Of a DNA stretch of 47,413 nucleotides, positions 8,771 to 18,558 are shown piece by piece (position 1 is the first letter of the stretch; the number at the start of each line of letters is the position of its first letter). A program made the translations under genes and the position numbers. Where the stretch lies: positions 1 through 47,413 of the forward strand of contig JAKIUN010000025.1 of assembly GCA_021647505.1 (NCBI GenBank). The letters are read 5' to 3'. This stretch comes from Gammaproteobacteria bacterium (lineage in GTDB: Bacteria; Pseudomonadota; Gammaproteobacteria; SZUA-152). The notes beneath the pieces are model-generated. The model did no database searches. It was given only the letters and a program-made list of their open reading frames with translations, and was not told the DNA's origin.

Positions 8771-9107
8771 TATGCAGTCCTTGTAGCATGCTTTTAACCA
8801 ACCATGCGACTTCGTTTTCGCTGAGGATGGGACGCCAGGGAGGCATGGCCGTGTTGGGAATACCGTCGAGTATGACATCACGCAACCATTCGGGGGGTTT
8901 GCCGGATAGATCGGTGGGCAGTAGCGGCGGGCCGAGGCCTCCCTCCAGTGTCAGGCCATGGCAGGAGCCACAATCCTGTTTGAGCAGGTGGATCAGTTCG
9001 CCCTGACGGCTGGGGGAGATCTCTTTTTCCTGGGCATGCAGTGAAGTGGGAGACAGTGTCAGCAACAGTGTCAGGGAAAATGTGGTAACAAAAAAAACAG
9101 CCTGCAT
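8760..9107 (-). CDS. nirC: NirC, monoheme cytochrome c
   Basis: Small periplasmic cytochrome c of 115 residues with a signal peptide (to about residue 25, LHAQ) and one CGSCH site (46-50). A Met axial ligand is available in NTAMPPW. By family knowledge NirC accepts electrons from NirN during the last step of d1 synthesis and can also feed NirS. ATG 9107 is preferred because AGAAGG precedes it and it opens the signal peptide; upstream codons overlap nirE. Order nirE-nirC-nirF supports the name. Confidence 0.85.
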   Translation of the reverse strand: MQAVFFVTTFSLTLLLTLSPTSLHAQEKEISPSRQGELIHLLKQDCGSCHGLTLEGGLGPPLLPTDLSGKPPEWLRDVILDGIPNTAMPPWRPILSENEVAWLVKSMLQGLHNGQ

Positions 9108-9117
9108 AGAAATCCTT

Positions 9118-9927
9118 CTATGGACTCGCACTGGCGCAGAGACGCTCAGCACCTTGAGTGAGTGAAAGATTTGACACGTCCGATTCCAGACAACCCAATT
9201 CTCCGGCGAGCGTGACGACACGTCCAATAACTATCAGTGAGGGTGGTCGGAAGTCAAGTTTGTGCGCCTGTTGTGTGATATCCACCAGGGTGGTGATGCA
9301 GCGCCGTTGTTTGGGTTGGGTACCATTTTCGATAATTGCCGCCGGTGTCGTTGCGGGCAGGCCGGCAGCCATGAGTTTTTGACTGATTTCGGACAGGTGT
9401 CCGAGCCCCATATAGATCACCAGGGTGGTGTCGGGGTCGGCCAGACTGGCCCAGTTCAGGTCGAGTGGCTGATTGGCTTGGCAGTGGCCGGTAACGATGC
9501 GTACCCCGGTGGACAGGCCGCGATGCGTGAGGGGGATGCCAGCATAGGCACTGCAACCCGCAGCTGAAGTAATGCCGGGAATGATCTCAAAGGAAAAACC
9601 ATGTTCACGTAAGTACTTTGCCTCTTCGCTGCCGCGACCGAAGATGAAGGGGTCTCCACCTTTCAAGCGTACGACCTGACGCCCTTTGCGGGCCAGGTTC
9701 ACCAACAGGCCGTTAATCTCATCCTGGGTCATATGGTGGCGCCCCGCAGCCTTACCAACATAGATGCGCTTGGCGCCCGTGGGGAGAAGTTCAAGAATGG
9801 CCGGGGAGACCAAACGGTCATAGACGGTAACATCCGCTTGGCGAAGAATCCGCTGTGCCTTGACGGTCAATAATTCGGGGTCGCCAGGACCGGCTCCCAC
9901 CAGGTAGACATCAGGTACTTTGTTCAT
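9118..9927 (-). CDS. nirE: uroporphyrinogen-III C-methyltransferase (SUMT, NirE/CobA type)
   Basis: Methylates uroporphyrinogen III twice with SAM to precorrin-2, the entry to siroheme and heme d1. The 269 residues include the SUMT signatures VYLVGAGPGDPELLT at the N-terminus, VRLKGGDPFIFGRG, and PGITSAAGCSAYAGIPLTHRG. It lacks the CysG dehydrogenase/chelatase domain, so it is a stand-alone SUMT. The nir context makes NirE more likely than CobA of cobalamin synthesis. It lies downstream of the nirS terminator and starts the nirE-to-nirN run; no FNR box is seen in the 90 bp before it, so it may depend on read-through from nirS. Confidence 0.9.
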   Translation of the reverse strand: MNKVPDVYLVGAGPGDPELLTVKAQRILRQADVTVYDRLVSPAILELLPTGAKRIYVGKAAGRHHMTQDEINGLLVNLARKGRQVVRLKGGDPFIFGRGSEEAKYLREHGFSFEIIPGITSAAGCSAYAGIPLTHRGLSTGVRIVTGHCQANQPLDLNWASLADPDTTLVIYMGLGHLSEISQKLMAAGLPATTPAAIIENGTQPKQRRCITTLVDITQQAHKLDFRPPSLIVIGRVVTLAGELGCLESDVSNLSLTQGAERLCASASP

Positions 9928-10020
9928 GTTTCTCCCTACCTCATTGTTTGAAGTTAACGAACAATTATATTTTTCCAGCGTTCCCTGCCTGGTTGTGTTT
10001 CAGGGAGTTAAAAAATTGAT

Positions 10021-10054
10021 AAAAAGGGGGGGTAATAAGGATCTATTACCCCCC
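10021..10054 (-). terminator. rho-independent terminator after nirS
   Basis: On the minus strand an 11-bp GC-rich stem (10044-10054 with 10027-10037) with a 6-nt loop is followed by a C and a run of five T. It begins 15 bp after the nirS stop. It would set nirS mRNA levels apart from the downstream nirE genes. Confidence 0.85.
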
Positions 10055-10069
10055 TGAGCTTACACCCGC

Positions 10070-11794
<1,725 letters not shown>

Positions 11795-11855
11795 CTACAA
11801 CAGTCTTTTCCTGTACTGCACTCTGACGAGTATGAAAGATTCAAGCCCATATACC

Positions 11856-11869
11856 TTGATATAAATCAA
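11856..11869 (-). promoter_or_regulatory. FNR/DNR-type box before nirS
   Basis: TTGATATAAATCAA, a perfect TTGAT-N4-ATCAA dyad in the gap between the NnrS-like gene and nirS. It implies a long (about 130 nt) nirS leader if used at the usual -41.5 position. Confidence 0.85.
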
Positions 11870-11897
11870 GCGAATAAAGCTTCTAACATTCGTGCAT

Positions 11898-13214
11898 TTA
11901 GCCACGGTTTTCCTGCTGGCCCCGGACTTTTTTGTACACGCTCAACGCCGAGTAAATGTTTAAAAACAACAACAAGGATGAAAAAGCGAAAAATATTGCC
12001 AGAGGATACAAAAACCAGAGTGGTTCAAATACACCGCCGAGGAGTAAAAGCAGTGATAATCCATGCAGATAAAATTGCCGGAGAGTCCACCGATCCTGGA
12101 TGATTTCCTTCATGTTAGGCAATTTTATTCGAGCCCTGTTTTGGCTTTGCAAATGCAGCCAGATGAGGAAAGGAACAATTTTATACAGCATGCCATTGAC
12201 CACCGACACGACAAAGCCGGCGATAAAAAGGATGCCGAGCAGATAGCCAAATCCATGCCAGTTCGCCAGTGCCGGCCATAGTTGCCCGGCCATCCAGAGG
12301 AGTGAGCATGCCAGAAGGCTATACATGGCAAGGTTCCAAAACCGTAATGTGACGTCCTTAAGGCGTCTCCGTCGGCGTCTTTGCAGGTAAAGGGTTGTAC
12401 CGGCAAACAGGGCGAGGCCGGCAGCGAGTGCTGAGGACAGGGCGCCCATCAGCAAGGTCTGTGTTGCGGGCTCGACAATGGGTAGCAGAGACAGGCTGGC
12501 CCACAACACCAGTCCTGTGAGTATCAGCTTTGTCAGCCAGCGTTGCATCCACTGCGGATAGCGGGGAGTCATTTGAAACATGGGTACAACCTCATAGGCA
12601 ACGCCGATAACCAGAACACCCATCCATCCTATGAGGCCCCAAGCCAGATGGACGTCAGTCCATGATTTTGACAAGCCGGTGTCGAAATTCCAGATGTGCT
12701 CAGCGGCGAGCCTCAGCCCAAGGACAACAGCAACCACGAGTGAGCCAACGGCCAACCACATGCCGCTGACGGTTGAGTTGTGTGTCTTTGCCTGCGTCAG
12801 GGAAAAGATGTTAACGACGGTGAACAGCAAAAAACCAGCGCCCAGGAAAAACACGGAAAGTTGTATGGCCGGGTTATTTTCCAGCAACAAACCGCCGGCC
12901 AGAACCAGGGCTCCCAGGGTTAACAGAATATGAATGATGGTGCTGACCAGAAGTGGTCGTGGCATGGGCGAGCCTGTCAGCACCGGGAGCATTTGTGATA
13001 TTGCACCGACCATAATCAGGGTGATATAACCCAGGGCTATAAGGTGCGTTGCCGCGAGTGTCGCGGGTGTCCATCGGCTTAGCAGAGTGTCTGGCCCATA
13101 GCCAATGAAGACGACCGCTGTCAGGATGCCGAACAATGGCGCGGTGAGGAAAAAGCGCAAAGGCACGGAAAGTGGCGGGGCCTGGGCTAGTGAGAGTCCG
13201 GATCGCGTCGTCAT
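11898..13214 (-). CDS. NnrS-like / heme-copper-oxidase-I-like 12-TM membrane protein
   Basis: About 438 residues of almost entirely hydrophobic sequence, some 12 membrane helices. Histidines sit at helix ends in oxidase/NnrS-like patterns: THLIALGYITLIMVGAISQMLP, DVHLAWGLIGWMGVL followed by YEVVPMF, and NWHGFGYLLG. It resembles the NnrS and heme-copper oxidase subunit I group, but I cannot place it in one family with certainty; an NO-tolerance or NO-handling role is inferred from its place directly upstream of nirS. ATG 13214 precedes the first conserved stretch; an in-frame TTG at 13283 has a better AGGAG site and would add 23 residues. No FNR box is visible upstream. Confidence 0.6.
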   Translation of the reverse strand: MTTRSGLSLAQAPPLSVPLRFFLTAPLFGILTAVVFIGYGPDTLLSRWTPATLAATHLIALGYITLIMVGAISQMLPVLTGSPMPRPLLVSTIIHILLTLGALVLAGGLLLENNPAIQLSVFFLGAGFLLFTVVNIFSLTQAKTHNSTVSGMWLAVGSLVVAVVLGLRLAAEHIWNFDTGLSKSWTDVHLAWGLIGWMGVLVIGVAYEVVPMFQMTPRYPQWMQRWLTKLILTGLVLWASLSLLPIVEPATQTLLMGALSSALAAGLALFAGTTLYLQRRRRRRLKDVTLRFWNLAMYSLLACSLLWMAGQLWPALANWHGFGYLLGILFIAGFVVSVVNGMLYKIVPFLIWLHLQSQNRARIKLPNMKEIIQDRWTLRQFYLHGLSLLLLLGGVFEPLWFLYPLAIFFAFSSLLLFLNIYSALSVYKKVRGQQENRG

Positions 13215-13562
13215 CTTGGTTGTATTGTTGTTAGAAGGTTGTTGTCCATAGCTGCGCTTGTTGTAAAGTGCGTTTTCCTGCAATCTTCTCCTTGATCGCA
13301 AGCGCCGGCCATACAGTCTGTGGTGAGGTCAGGAGGCTGCGAACCTAACCTTGCCGGGCTGAAAACCCTATGGATAGCGACTTGGGAAAGTGCGCGCTCC
13401 TCAATCCAGCCTAAATCACTTCGTTCGTCAAATAGCCGGGCTATTCTCTTCAAGTGATAAGCTTATGTGATCTCTCTGGACTGAATTTCCCGAGCTTGCT
13501 GCGGGGTGGTATTCTTCGCTATCAGTAATATTCACCGCAAACGATTAAGTCTGGCAGTTTTC
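13215..13562. other. gene-free leader with nested hairpin
   Basis: No convincing gene. It holds a nested inverted repeat on the leader side of the NnrS-like gene: 7-bp outer arms (13415-13421 and 13452-13458) around 7-bp inner arms (13431-13437 and 13439-13445). No known riboswitch or RNA family was recognised. Confidence 0.4.
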
Positions 13563-13690
13563 TAGTAACTGTCACTACTAGTAACTGTCACTACTAGTAA
13601 CTGTCACTACTAGTAACTGTCACTACTAGTAACTGTCACTACTAGTAGCTATCACTACTAGTAGCTATCACTACTAGTAGCTATCACTAC
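13563..13690. repeat. tandem repeat, 8 units of 16 bp
   Basis: Eight head-to-tail 16-bp units: five of TAGTAACTGTCACTAC, then three of TAGTAGCTATCACTAC. Each unit is itself an imperfect inverted repeat (TAGT at one end, ACTA at the other). The array ends 19 bp after the stop side of the hemerythrin gene. The block of identical variants shows recent unit-by-unit expansion. Confidence 0.97.
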
Positions 13691-13708
13691 AATATTATTG
13701 ATAGGCCG

Positions 13709-14437
13709 CTAGCTTTCGGGTGTTTCCATTGCGATACCAACCGCTTTCTTTGCGATGTCGTCATTTTTTCGCCAAACAAATATTTCAAAAAGGGTCTGCT
13801 TACCTTCGCGGATACAATGTCTATATCCATACTCATCCAGGAGTGTATACAGAGGAAAGGGTTCCCGGCTATGCAATATGCGCAGATAGTGGCCGGGTGT
13901 CAGTGTTTCAATGGCCTCCAGAATTTTTTCCATGGGGCCAGGGGGTTCGAGTTCGCTGACATTCAGCACTCGTTCTTGTTCCATCTGGAGATGCCTCTTT
14001 TTTTCATGTTTTTGAATGTGTGCCAGTATTTTCTCCTGGTCACCTGCCAGTACATCATCCGCCATGGGATAGAGGATATTTTCTTCCTTGGTATTGTGTT
14101 GTCGCATCATGACCAGCAGGGTTTCGGATGAGCCGAGAAAATGATCAGCGTCCTGCGTTTTGATATCATCCTGCATGTCTTTCATGAGTTGCCGCATATC
14201 ATCGTGCTCCAGGCGCATTACCCGTGTGGGGCCTGCTGCATTTGCGGAGTGTTTGTTGAGTGCAGGAAACAGAATATCCTCTTCTTTGAGGAAGTGTTCA
14301 TCCATTTCTTCAATGAATCTTGTCAACGTCTCTTTCGCTTGCCACCATTCATGTCGCTGAACGTGTTCCTCACTGCGAAAAAAAAGCTCGTCACAACGTA
14401 CATGATCCGATGAAAAGGTGTCGCTGATCTTTTCCAT
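13709..14437 (-). CDS. hemerythrin-like / DUF2249 protein
   Basis: 242 residues. The N-terminal hemerythrin four-helix domain has all expected di-iron ligands: H12 (SSDH), H48 and E52 (HFLKEE), H78 (LEHDD), H114 and E118 (HNTKEE). A linker leads to a C-terminal DUF2249 domain (EPPGPMEKILEAIETLTPGHYLRILHSREPFPL). Such proteins are linked to NO sensing or repair of NO-damaged iron centres. ATG 14437 is chosen because GAGGAC precedes it and the hemerythrin fold begins at once; the frame extends to 14485. An FNR/DNR box lies 64 bp upstream, as expected for an NO-response gene. The exact role (sensor, scavenger or repair) is open. Confidence 0.88.
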   Translation of the reverse strand: MEKISDTFSSDHVRCDELFFRSEEHVQRHEWWQAKETLTRFIEEMDEHFLKEEDILFPALNKHSANAAGPTRVMRLEHDDMRQLMKDMQDDIKTQDADHFLGSSETLLVMMRQHNTKEENILYPMADDVLAGDQEKILAHIQKHEKKRHLQMEQERVLNVSELEPPGPMEKILEAIETLTPGHYLRILHSREPFPLYTLLDEYGYRHCIREGKQTLFEIFVWRKNDDIAKKAVGIAMETPES

Positions 14438-14500
14438 GCTGTCCTCTTCATCTCCTTGAGAAGGTGTCTCTCTTGTATAATCCATTCACCAAATCGTACA

Positions 14501-14514
14501 TTGATCTACATCAA
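14501..14514 (-). promoter_or_regulatory. FNR/DNR-type box before the hemerythrin gene
   Basis: TTGATCTACATCAA, a perfect dyad centred about 70 bp before the hemerythrin start. Being symmetric it could also act on the rightward gene at 14698, but the distance there is about 190 bp. Confidence 0.8.
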
Positions 14515-14697
14515 TATGCTGATACATTATACAAATCTGAGCCTTCTTGCCAAGAAGAATGGAGGGGGATCTTGTGTCTGTAGGTATATCTATGCTATCA
14601 ATCTAGGGGTGGCCATCCAATCTGTAAGCGGGGGCTCAATTGCAGGGTAATACCCCCATGAAAAATTGTTACTGTTATGGGGTAGAATGGTAATCTG

Positions 14698-15060
14698 ATG
14701 AACGAAAACAAGATTATATTAGCGATAGTCGTGGTTGCGACCATATTGATGTTCCTGTTCCTGCCGACATTTACCTTTCATGAAGAAGGGTTGAGGGGGG
14801 AGTACCATTTCATATTAAATATTCCTGCGGATCACCAGATCAATGGTCCTCTGATATTGGTTGAGTGGCTTGGCATCGTTTTGTTTGCTGCCGTTGCCTG
14901 GACATTGGTAGGCTCACGCAACAATAAGCGCAAGAAAGCCGAGGAAGAAAATGTACAGCGCACAATAAATATAGCGATAGACTCCTCAGAAAACACAACT
15001 AAAGACCCTGGCTCTGAGTCGACGGGTGCGGGTTCCAGCCTGGATCGGCCACATAAATAG
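14698..15060 (+). CDS. small membrane protein, unknown
   Basis: 120 residues, not recognised. Two clear membrane helices (about residues 5-24 and 50-70) are joined by a short loop with HEEGLRGEYHF. They are followed by a charged, Lys/Glu-rich tail (SRNNKRKKAEEENVQ) and a low-complexity Ser/Thr/Gly end, so the C-terminus probably faces the cytoplasm. It lies between the hemerythrin gene and ctaA on the same strand as ctaA. A role as an accessory or assembly factor is only positional inference. Confidence 0.6.
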   Translation: MNENKIILAIVVVATILMFLFLPTFTFHEEGLRGEYHFILNIPADHQINGPLILVEWLGIVLFAAVAWTLVGSRNNKRKKAEEENVQRTINIAIDSSENTTKDPGSESTGAGSSLDRPHK

Positions 15061-15172
15061 CCCGAAAAATTTTCAGTTGCCAAATCACTCGAAACGAAGT
15101 TAACTATGGCCTAGGCCTATCGCTAGCATCAATAATTTGAAAAGACAAAAGAGAGAAATATACTCTCGATTA

Positions 15173-15186
15173 TTGATCTGCATCAT
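15173..15186 (+). promoter_or_regulatory. FNR/DNR-type box before ctaA
   Basis: TTGATCTGCATCAT, 13 of 14 consensus-relevant positions. It ends 60 bp before ATG 15246 but only 9 bp before the alternative GTG 15195, which favours the later start. Confidence 0.7.
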
Positions 15187-15245
15187 GGCGCAGTGTGAAG
15201 TATGATTTATTTTTTGTCCGAGGCAATCAGGTAATAGTGACAACG

Positions 15246-16295
15246 ATGAATACATCTCAAGAAGTAATGGCGACTCGTAATGGTGAAAAACAGATAGCCT
15301 ATTGGCTCCTTGCGGTGTGCGCTGCGATTTTTTTCATGATCGTTTTGGGTGGCGTTACACGCCTGACGCACTCTGGCCTTTCCATGGTCGAGTGGGAGCC
15401 TATTATGGGGATTGTTCCTCCACTAAACCAGGCCGAATGGGAGGCGACATTTGAGAAATACAAGCAGTTTCCAGAGTATCAGTTAAACCTGGGTATGGAT
15501 CTTGACGGGTTTAAGTCTATCTTTTTTCTAGAGTATGTACACCGCGTATGGGGGCGGATGATCGGCCTGCTGTTCTTGCTTCCGTTTTTGTATTTCCTCG
15601 TCAAGGGTCATATCACAAAGCCCATGATGCCAAAGATGGTGATCATGTTCGTGCTCGGTGGGCTACAGGGAGTGATGGGCTGGTATATGGTAAAAAGCGG
15701 ACTCGTGAATGACCCGCAAGTCAGCCAATACCGGTTGACCGTACACTTGACGGCGGCTTTTGTTATTTATGCCTATATTTTCTGGATGGCAATGAATCTC
15801 TTGTTCACCAGACCCAAGCCGCATGTCATCGATGCCAAGCCGTTACAGCGTTTTGCATGGTTCGTGACGGGCTTGTTGAGTGTAACCATTATCTCCGGTG
15901 GATTCGTGGCGGGTCTCAAGGCCGGTCTGGCCTACAATACCTTTCCGCTGATGGATGGCCATTTTATTCCGCATAACATGTTCGCCCTGGAGCCCTGGTT
16001 CCGGAATTTCTTTGATAATATTGCTGCGGTGCAATTCAATCACCGCCTGCTTGCTGAAATTTCGTTGATTGTTGCCGCTGTCCTGTGGTTTATGTCACGG
16101 CGTTACCACCTGACCGCCCGCGCCCGCACGGCATTTCACCTGTTGCTGGCCATGACAGGGGTGCAAGTCGTACTGGGCGTGGCGACGTTATTGCTTGTGG
16201 TTCCTACATGGTTGGGCGCCACTCACCAGGGCGGTGCCGTTGTTTTGTTCACCCTTGCACTAAATGCTAATCATGCACTATTGACCAACAGATAG
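15246..16295 (+). CDS. ctaA: heme A synthase, Cox15 type
   Basis: Membrane enzyme converting heme o to heme a. About 349 residues and eight membrane helices, of the Cox15 type without paired cysteines: LGGVTRLTHSGLSMVEWEPIMGIVPPLN, the heme-binding EYVHRVWGRMIGL, and NHRLLAEI and ATHQGGAVVLFTLAL for the other His ligands. The frame opens at GTG 15195, but the FNR box at 15173 would then overlap its leader, so ATG 15246 is preferred (ATG 15267 is also possible). A second, cysteine-containing CtaA is at 29135. With ctaB also boxed, heme a supply seems tied to NO or low-oxygen conditions. Confidence 0.92.
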   Translation: MNTSQEVMATRNGEKQIAYWLLAVCAAIFFMIVLGGVTRLTHSGLSMVEWEPIMGIVPPLNQAEWEATFEKYKQFPEYQLNLGMDLDGFKSIFFLEYVHRVWGRMIGLLFLLPFLYFLVKGHITKPMMPKMVIMFVLGGLQGVMGWYMVKSGLVNDPQVSQYRLTVHLTAAFVIYAYIFWMAMNLLFTRPKPHVIDAKPLQRFAWFVTGLLSVTIISGGFVAGLKAGLAYNTFPLMDGHFIPHNMFALEPWFRNFFDNIAAVQFNHRLLAEISLIVAAVLWFMSRRYHLTARARTAFHLLLAMTGVQVVLGVATLLLVVPTWLGATHQGGAVVLFTLALNANHALLTNR

Positions 16296-16319
16296 AGAAT
16301 CACCCGGTTTTTACGTGAT

Positions 16320-16350
16320 ACAGAGCGGCAGTGCTCTGTGTATTTTGTGT
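16320..16350 (+). terminator. possible terminator after ctaA
   Basis: 7-bp arms (16320-16326 and 16333-16339) with a 6-nt loop, followed by a T-rich stretch (GTATTTTGTG). Weak tail, 25 bp after the ctaA stop. Confidence 0.45.
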
Positions 16351-16390
16351 ATATATTTCAGATGCTTGCAGATCGATGATTGCCGGGGGG

Positions 16391-16573
16391 CTATTGTTCA
16401 GGGGTGTTGATGATGGACATCATGATGAATGCCAGGCCGAAGAGTATTATGAAGAAGAGAAAGTGTCGGTAGGGTATCGGTTTTCCATAGGCGGCTTCAA
16501 AGCGATTAAGGGCCCAATCGGCAAAAAAATAGGCGGCGACCGCACCCAATGTGTAGAGAATAGCAAATTCCAA
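16391..16573 (-). CDS. small two-helix membrane protein
   Basis: 60 residues, not recognised. Two hydrophobic segments (residues 4-20 and 38-54) flank a short polar loop with NRFEAAYGKPIPYRHF, a pattern more gene-like than random. It ends in NTPEQ. It sits between ctaA and a cytochrome c gene on the minus strand, in a spot where small oxidase or NO-reductase subunits often occur; that role is inference only. Minus-strand upstream DNA shows no FNR box. Confidence 0.5.
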   Translation of the reverse strand: MEFAILYTLGAVAAYFFADWALNRFEAAYGKPIPYRHFLFFIILFGLAFIMMSIINTPEQ

Positions 16574-16775
16574 GGCTGTCGGGCTCCCGTTTGTTGTTGT
16601 GTGGTAAGGTACCGTCGGACACGATACTAGGTACTACTATAAACCGATGGTGCCAGATCGTAATGGGCCGAATCGGTTTAGAGTCTCCATCCATCTGCCA
16701 GCGCTAACAGGCATAGGCGCGGCCCAAATATACCGCTCCTGGGCCGCACAGATACTCTATACATATTATTCTGTC

Positions 16776-17150
16776 TTATTGCAATCCATTCATAAACTCC
16801 ATCATCTCATCAAGCTTCTCCCCTTTCAGCTTCATGTTGGGCATGGTTGTTTTCGCATCGGGGTCTCCGGTCAATTCCTTGAGCGCTTTCTTGCCGTCAC
16901 CGAGCCACAGGCGCATGTTAGCATCATCCCAGATAAAGTCGGCATTTTTCAGGCTCTTGCTATATTTGCTGAAGCTGGTCGAACCGGCTTTGTTTCCCAT
17001 GAGATTTGTCAGGCCAGGCCCAACCTTGTTCGCTGTACCAAAATCGTGACACGCCTTGCACTTAGCCTCGATGCCAGCGTTGGCGTTCACACTTAGAAAG
17101 GCGCTGGCAGTAATAATGGTGACAGCCGCTGTTTTGATCATCGTATTCAT
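16776..17150 (-). CDS. class I cytochrome c, periplasmic
   Basis: 124-residue monoheme cytochrome c with a signal peptide (cleavage near NANAG, residues 22-26) and CKACH (31-35). GPGLTNLMGNKAG is typical of class I cytochromes, and the axial Met is probably in TTMPNMKLKG. An AGGAGG site lies just before the ATG. An FNR/DNR box lies 70 bp upstream, divergent from the sNOR promoter region. It probably carries electrons to NirS or to the CuA site of NorS; which one cannot be read from sequence. Confidence 0.9.
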   Translation of the reverse strand: MNTMIKTAAVTIITASAFLSVNANAGIEAKCKACHDFGTANKVGPGLTNLMGNKAGSTSFSKYSKSLKNADFIWDDANMRLWLGDGKKALKELTGDPDAKTTMPNMKLKGEKLDEMMEFMNGLQ

Positions 17151-17219
17151 AAAATTCCTCCTGTCGGATATATATGGGTGCCCAGCTGTAGGATTATCGT
17201 GAGTAGAGAGCCTGCCACC

Positions 17220-17233
17220 TTGATATACGTCAA
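17220..17233 (-). promoter_or_regulatory. FNR/DNR-type box before cytochrome c
   Basis: TTGATATACGTCAA, 13 of 14 match, centred about 76 bp before the cytochrome c start; the same geometry as at ctaB. Confidence 0.75.
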
Positions 17234-17630
17234 GCTACGTTCACATTTTCCAGGCTGAATTGCAAGATAACATGTCTAAACAGGGGCTGGTTTACCTCCC
17301 TTGATTCCAGCTTATGTCGCCGCTGTTTCTGTTTTCTGGCTATGTTTGCTGTCTCAAATCACTATAAATGTAGGCAATTTTTCAGTTTGACTTTTGACGC
17401 TGTATCCAGGGTGGAAAAGAGGCGGCATGGGTGGAAACATGAAAAATTTCTCGCTAGCCCATGGATAGTGGCCTTGAATCCAAAATTCTCAACTTTTGTG
17501 CAGCAAATCAACCCGTGTCCCTTTAGTTAGGTGTAATTTACCCCAGAGGCTGAAATGTTGTAAATCTCAACAGGCTTTTCCTGAGTGTGTCGGGGGTTTT
17601 TCGGTGGTGCAGCGTCAAAGCATCTCCAGC

Positions 17631-17644
17631 TTGATGTAGATCAA
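17631..17644 (+). promoter_or_regulatory. FNR/DNR-type box 1 before sNOR
   Basis: TTGATGTAGATCAA, a perfect dyad, 94 bp upstream of box 2. It may act as a second activator or repressor site. Confidence 0.75.
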
Positions 17645-17724
17645 TGGGCTCCCACGATGTTGAGTGTATCACTGTGTTTTAGACATCGTTGAATGCATGT
17701 GCCCGAGCTTGTACACGGGGGTTC

Positions 17725-17738
17725 TTGATGTAAATCAA
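17725..17738 (+). promoter_or_regulatory. FNR/DNR-type box 2 before sNOR
   Basis: TTGATGTAAATCAA, a perfect dyad ending 61 bp before the ATG of the 54-aa protein, the same distance as at other boxed genes; likely the main activator site. Confidence 0.85.
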
Positions 17739-17799
17739 GGAGCAAATGAGTCGATTTAGTAGGATCGTGACGATAGTGGACAACCAGGAGGAGATAACG

Positions 17800-17964
17800 A
17801 TGCCAGACACTGACAAAGCGAACGAAGAGCCAGAACGCATTTCACCAATGCAGTCGGTCTTGGATAATCCCTTTTTGCTGCTTTTTATCGGCGTGGTGGT
17901 GCCGACGGTTTTTTATCTCATATGGGGCATTATGGAACTGCTTTCCATCCCGGTAGCTCAATAA
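17800..17964 (+). CDS. one-helix small subunit of the sNOR cluster
   Basis: 54 residues with a polar N-terminus (MPDTDKANEEPERISP) and one membrane helix (about 22-48, LLLFIGVVVPTVFYLIWGIMELL). A very strong AGGAGGAG site lies 6 nt before ATG 17800, which fixes this start over the upstream one at 17746. It precedes norS by 30 bp in the same operon. The single helix before a CuA subunit recalls subunit IIa of ba3-type oxidases, so it is probably a structural subunit. That is inference from size and position, since no motif identifies it. Confidence 0.7.
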   Translation: MPDTDKANEEPERISPMQSVLDNPFLLLFIGVVVPTVFYLIWGIMELLSIPVAQ

Positions 17965-17994
17965 ACCAATAATGATTTAAGAGGGAGGAAGACT

Positions 17995-18543
17995 ATGTCT
18001 ACCCATAATACCCTAACCCCCCCACCGAATGATTGGTGGCGACATCCCATCGGGCGAGATGAGCTTCTCTGGATCAGTATTGCCGCTGCCTGGTGTGTGA
18101 TCATGACCTTCATGATGATCTACTGGTATTTTGCCGGCAATCAGAATCAGGCGGGTGAGGCCTACCGTATCAGCCCGGAAGCCTTTGCGGCGAAGGCCGA
18201 AGAAATGGTGGATAAATACACGATTCGGACGGAGACGGAGCTTGAGGTGCCGGTAGTGGCAGTACCACCGGGGGGCGATGTCTATATCGCTTCCAGTCAG
18301 TATCAGTGGAACGTGATACCGGAGTTGAAGCTGGGCGAGACGTACCGGTTTCACCTGTCATCGGTGGATGTGAATCACGGCTTTTCGCTTCAACCGATCA
18401 ATATAAATCTTCAGCTTGTCCCGGGTTATGACTATGTGCTGAATTTCACGCCAAATGCCGTCGGTGAATACAATATAGTCTGTAATGAGTATTGTGGCCT
18501 TGCTCACCACGCCATGGTCGGCAGACTCTACGTTGTCGAATAG
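17995..18543 (+). CDS. norS: NorS, CuA subunit of sNOR-type nitric oxide reductase
   Basis: Subunit II-like protein of 182 residues: one membrane helix (25-46) and a periplasmic cupredoxin domain. All CuA ligands are present: H128 (DVNHGF), C163, E165, C167, H171 and M174 in CNEYCGLAHHAM. It would take electrons from a cytochrome c and pass them to NorY. The short, one-helix form is that of B-type oxidases. The norS-norY-senC order is that reported for the sNOR cluster of ammonia-oxidising bacteria. GGGAGG precedes the ATG. A true ba3 oxidase is the alternative, but the NorY active site argues against it. Confidence 0.85.
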   Translation: MSTHNTLTPPPNDWWRHPIGRDELLWISIAAAWCVIMTFMMIYWYFAGNQNQAGEAYRISPEAFAAKAEEMVDKYTIRTETELEVPVVAVPPGGDVYIASSQYQWNVIPELKLGETYRFHLSSVDVNHGFSLQPININLQLVPGYDYVLNFTPNAVGEYNIVCNEYCGLAHHAMVGRLYVVE

Positions 18544-18558
18544 GGGGAGGAAAAAATA

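Larger units (their letters stand above)
17234..17799. other. intergenic promoter region of the sNOR genes
   Basis: No gene that I accept. It holds two FNR/DNR boxes and the ribosome binding site for the 54-aa protein. A 62-codon frame (17342-17530) has no membrane, signal or motif features and is probably chance. Confidence 0.5.

Noticed and set aside
13563-13690. CRISPR array
   Set aside because: Units are 16 bp, directly adjacent and without spacers; it is a simple tandem repeat.
17342-17530. 62-codon plus-strand frame before sNOR
   Set aside because: No ribosome site, helix, signal or motif; probably chance in promoter DNA.
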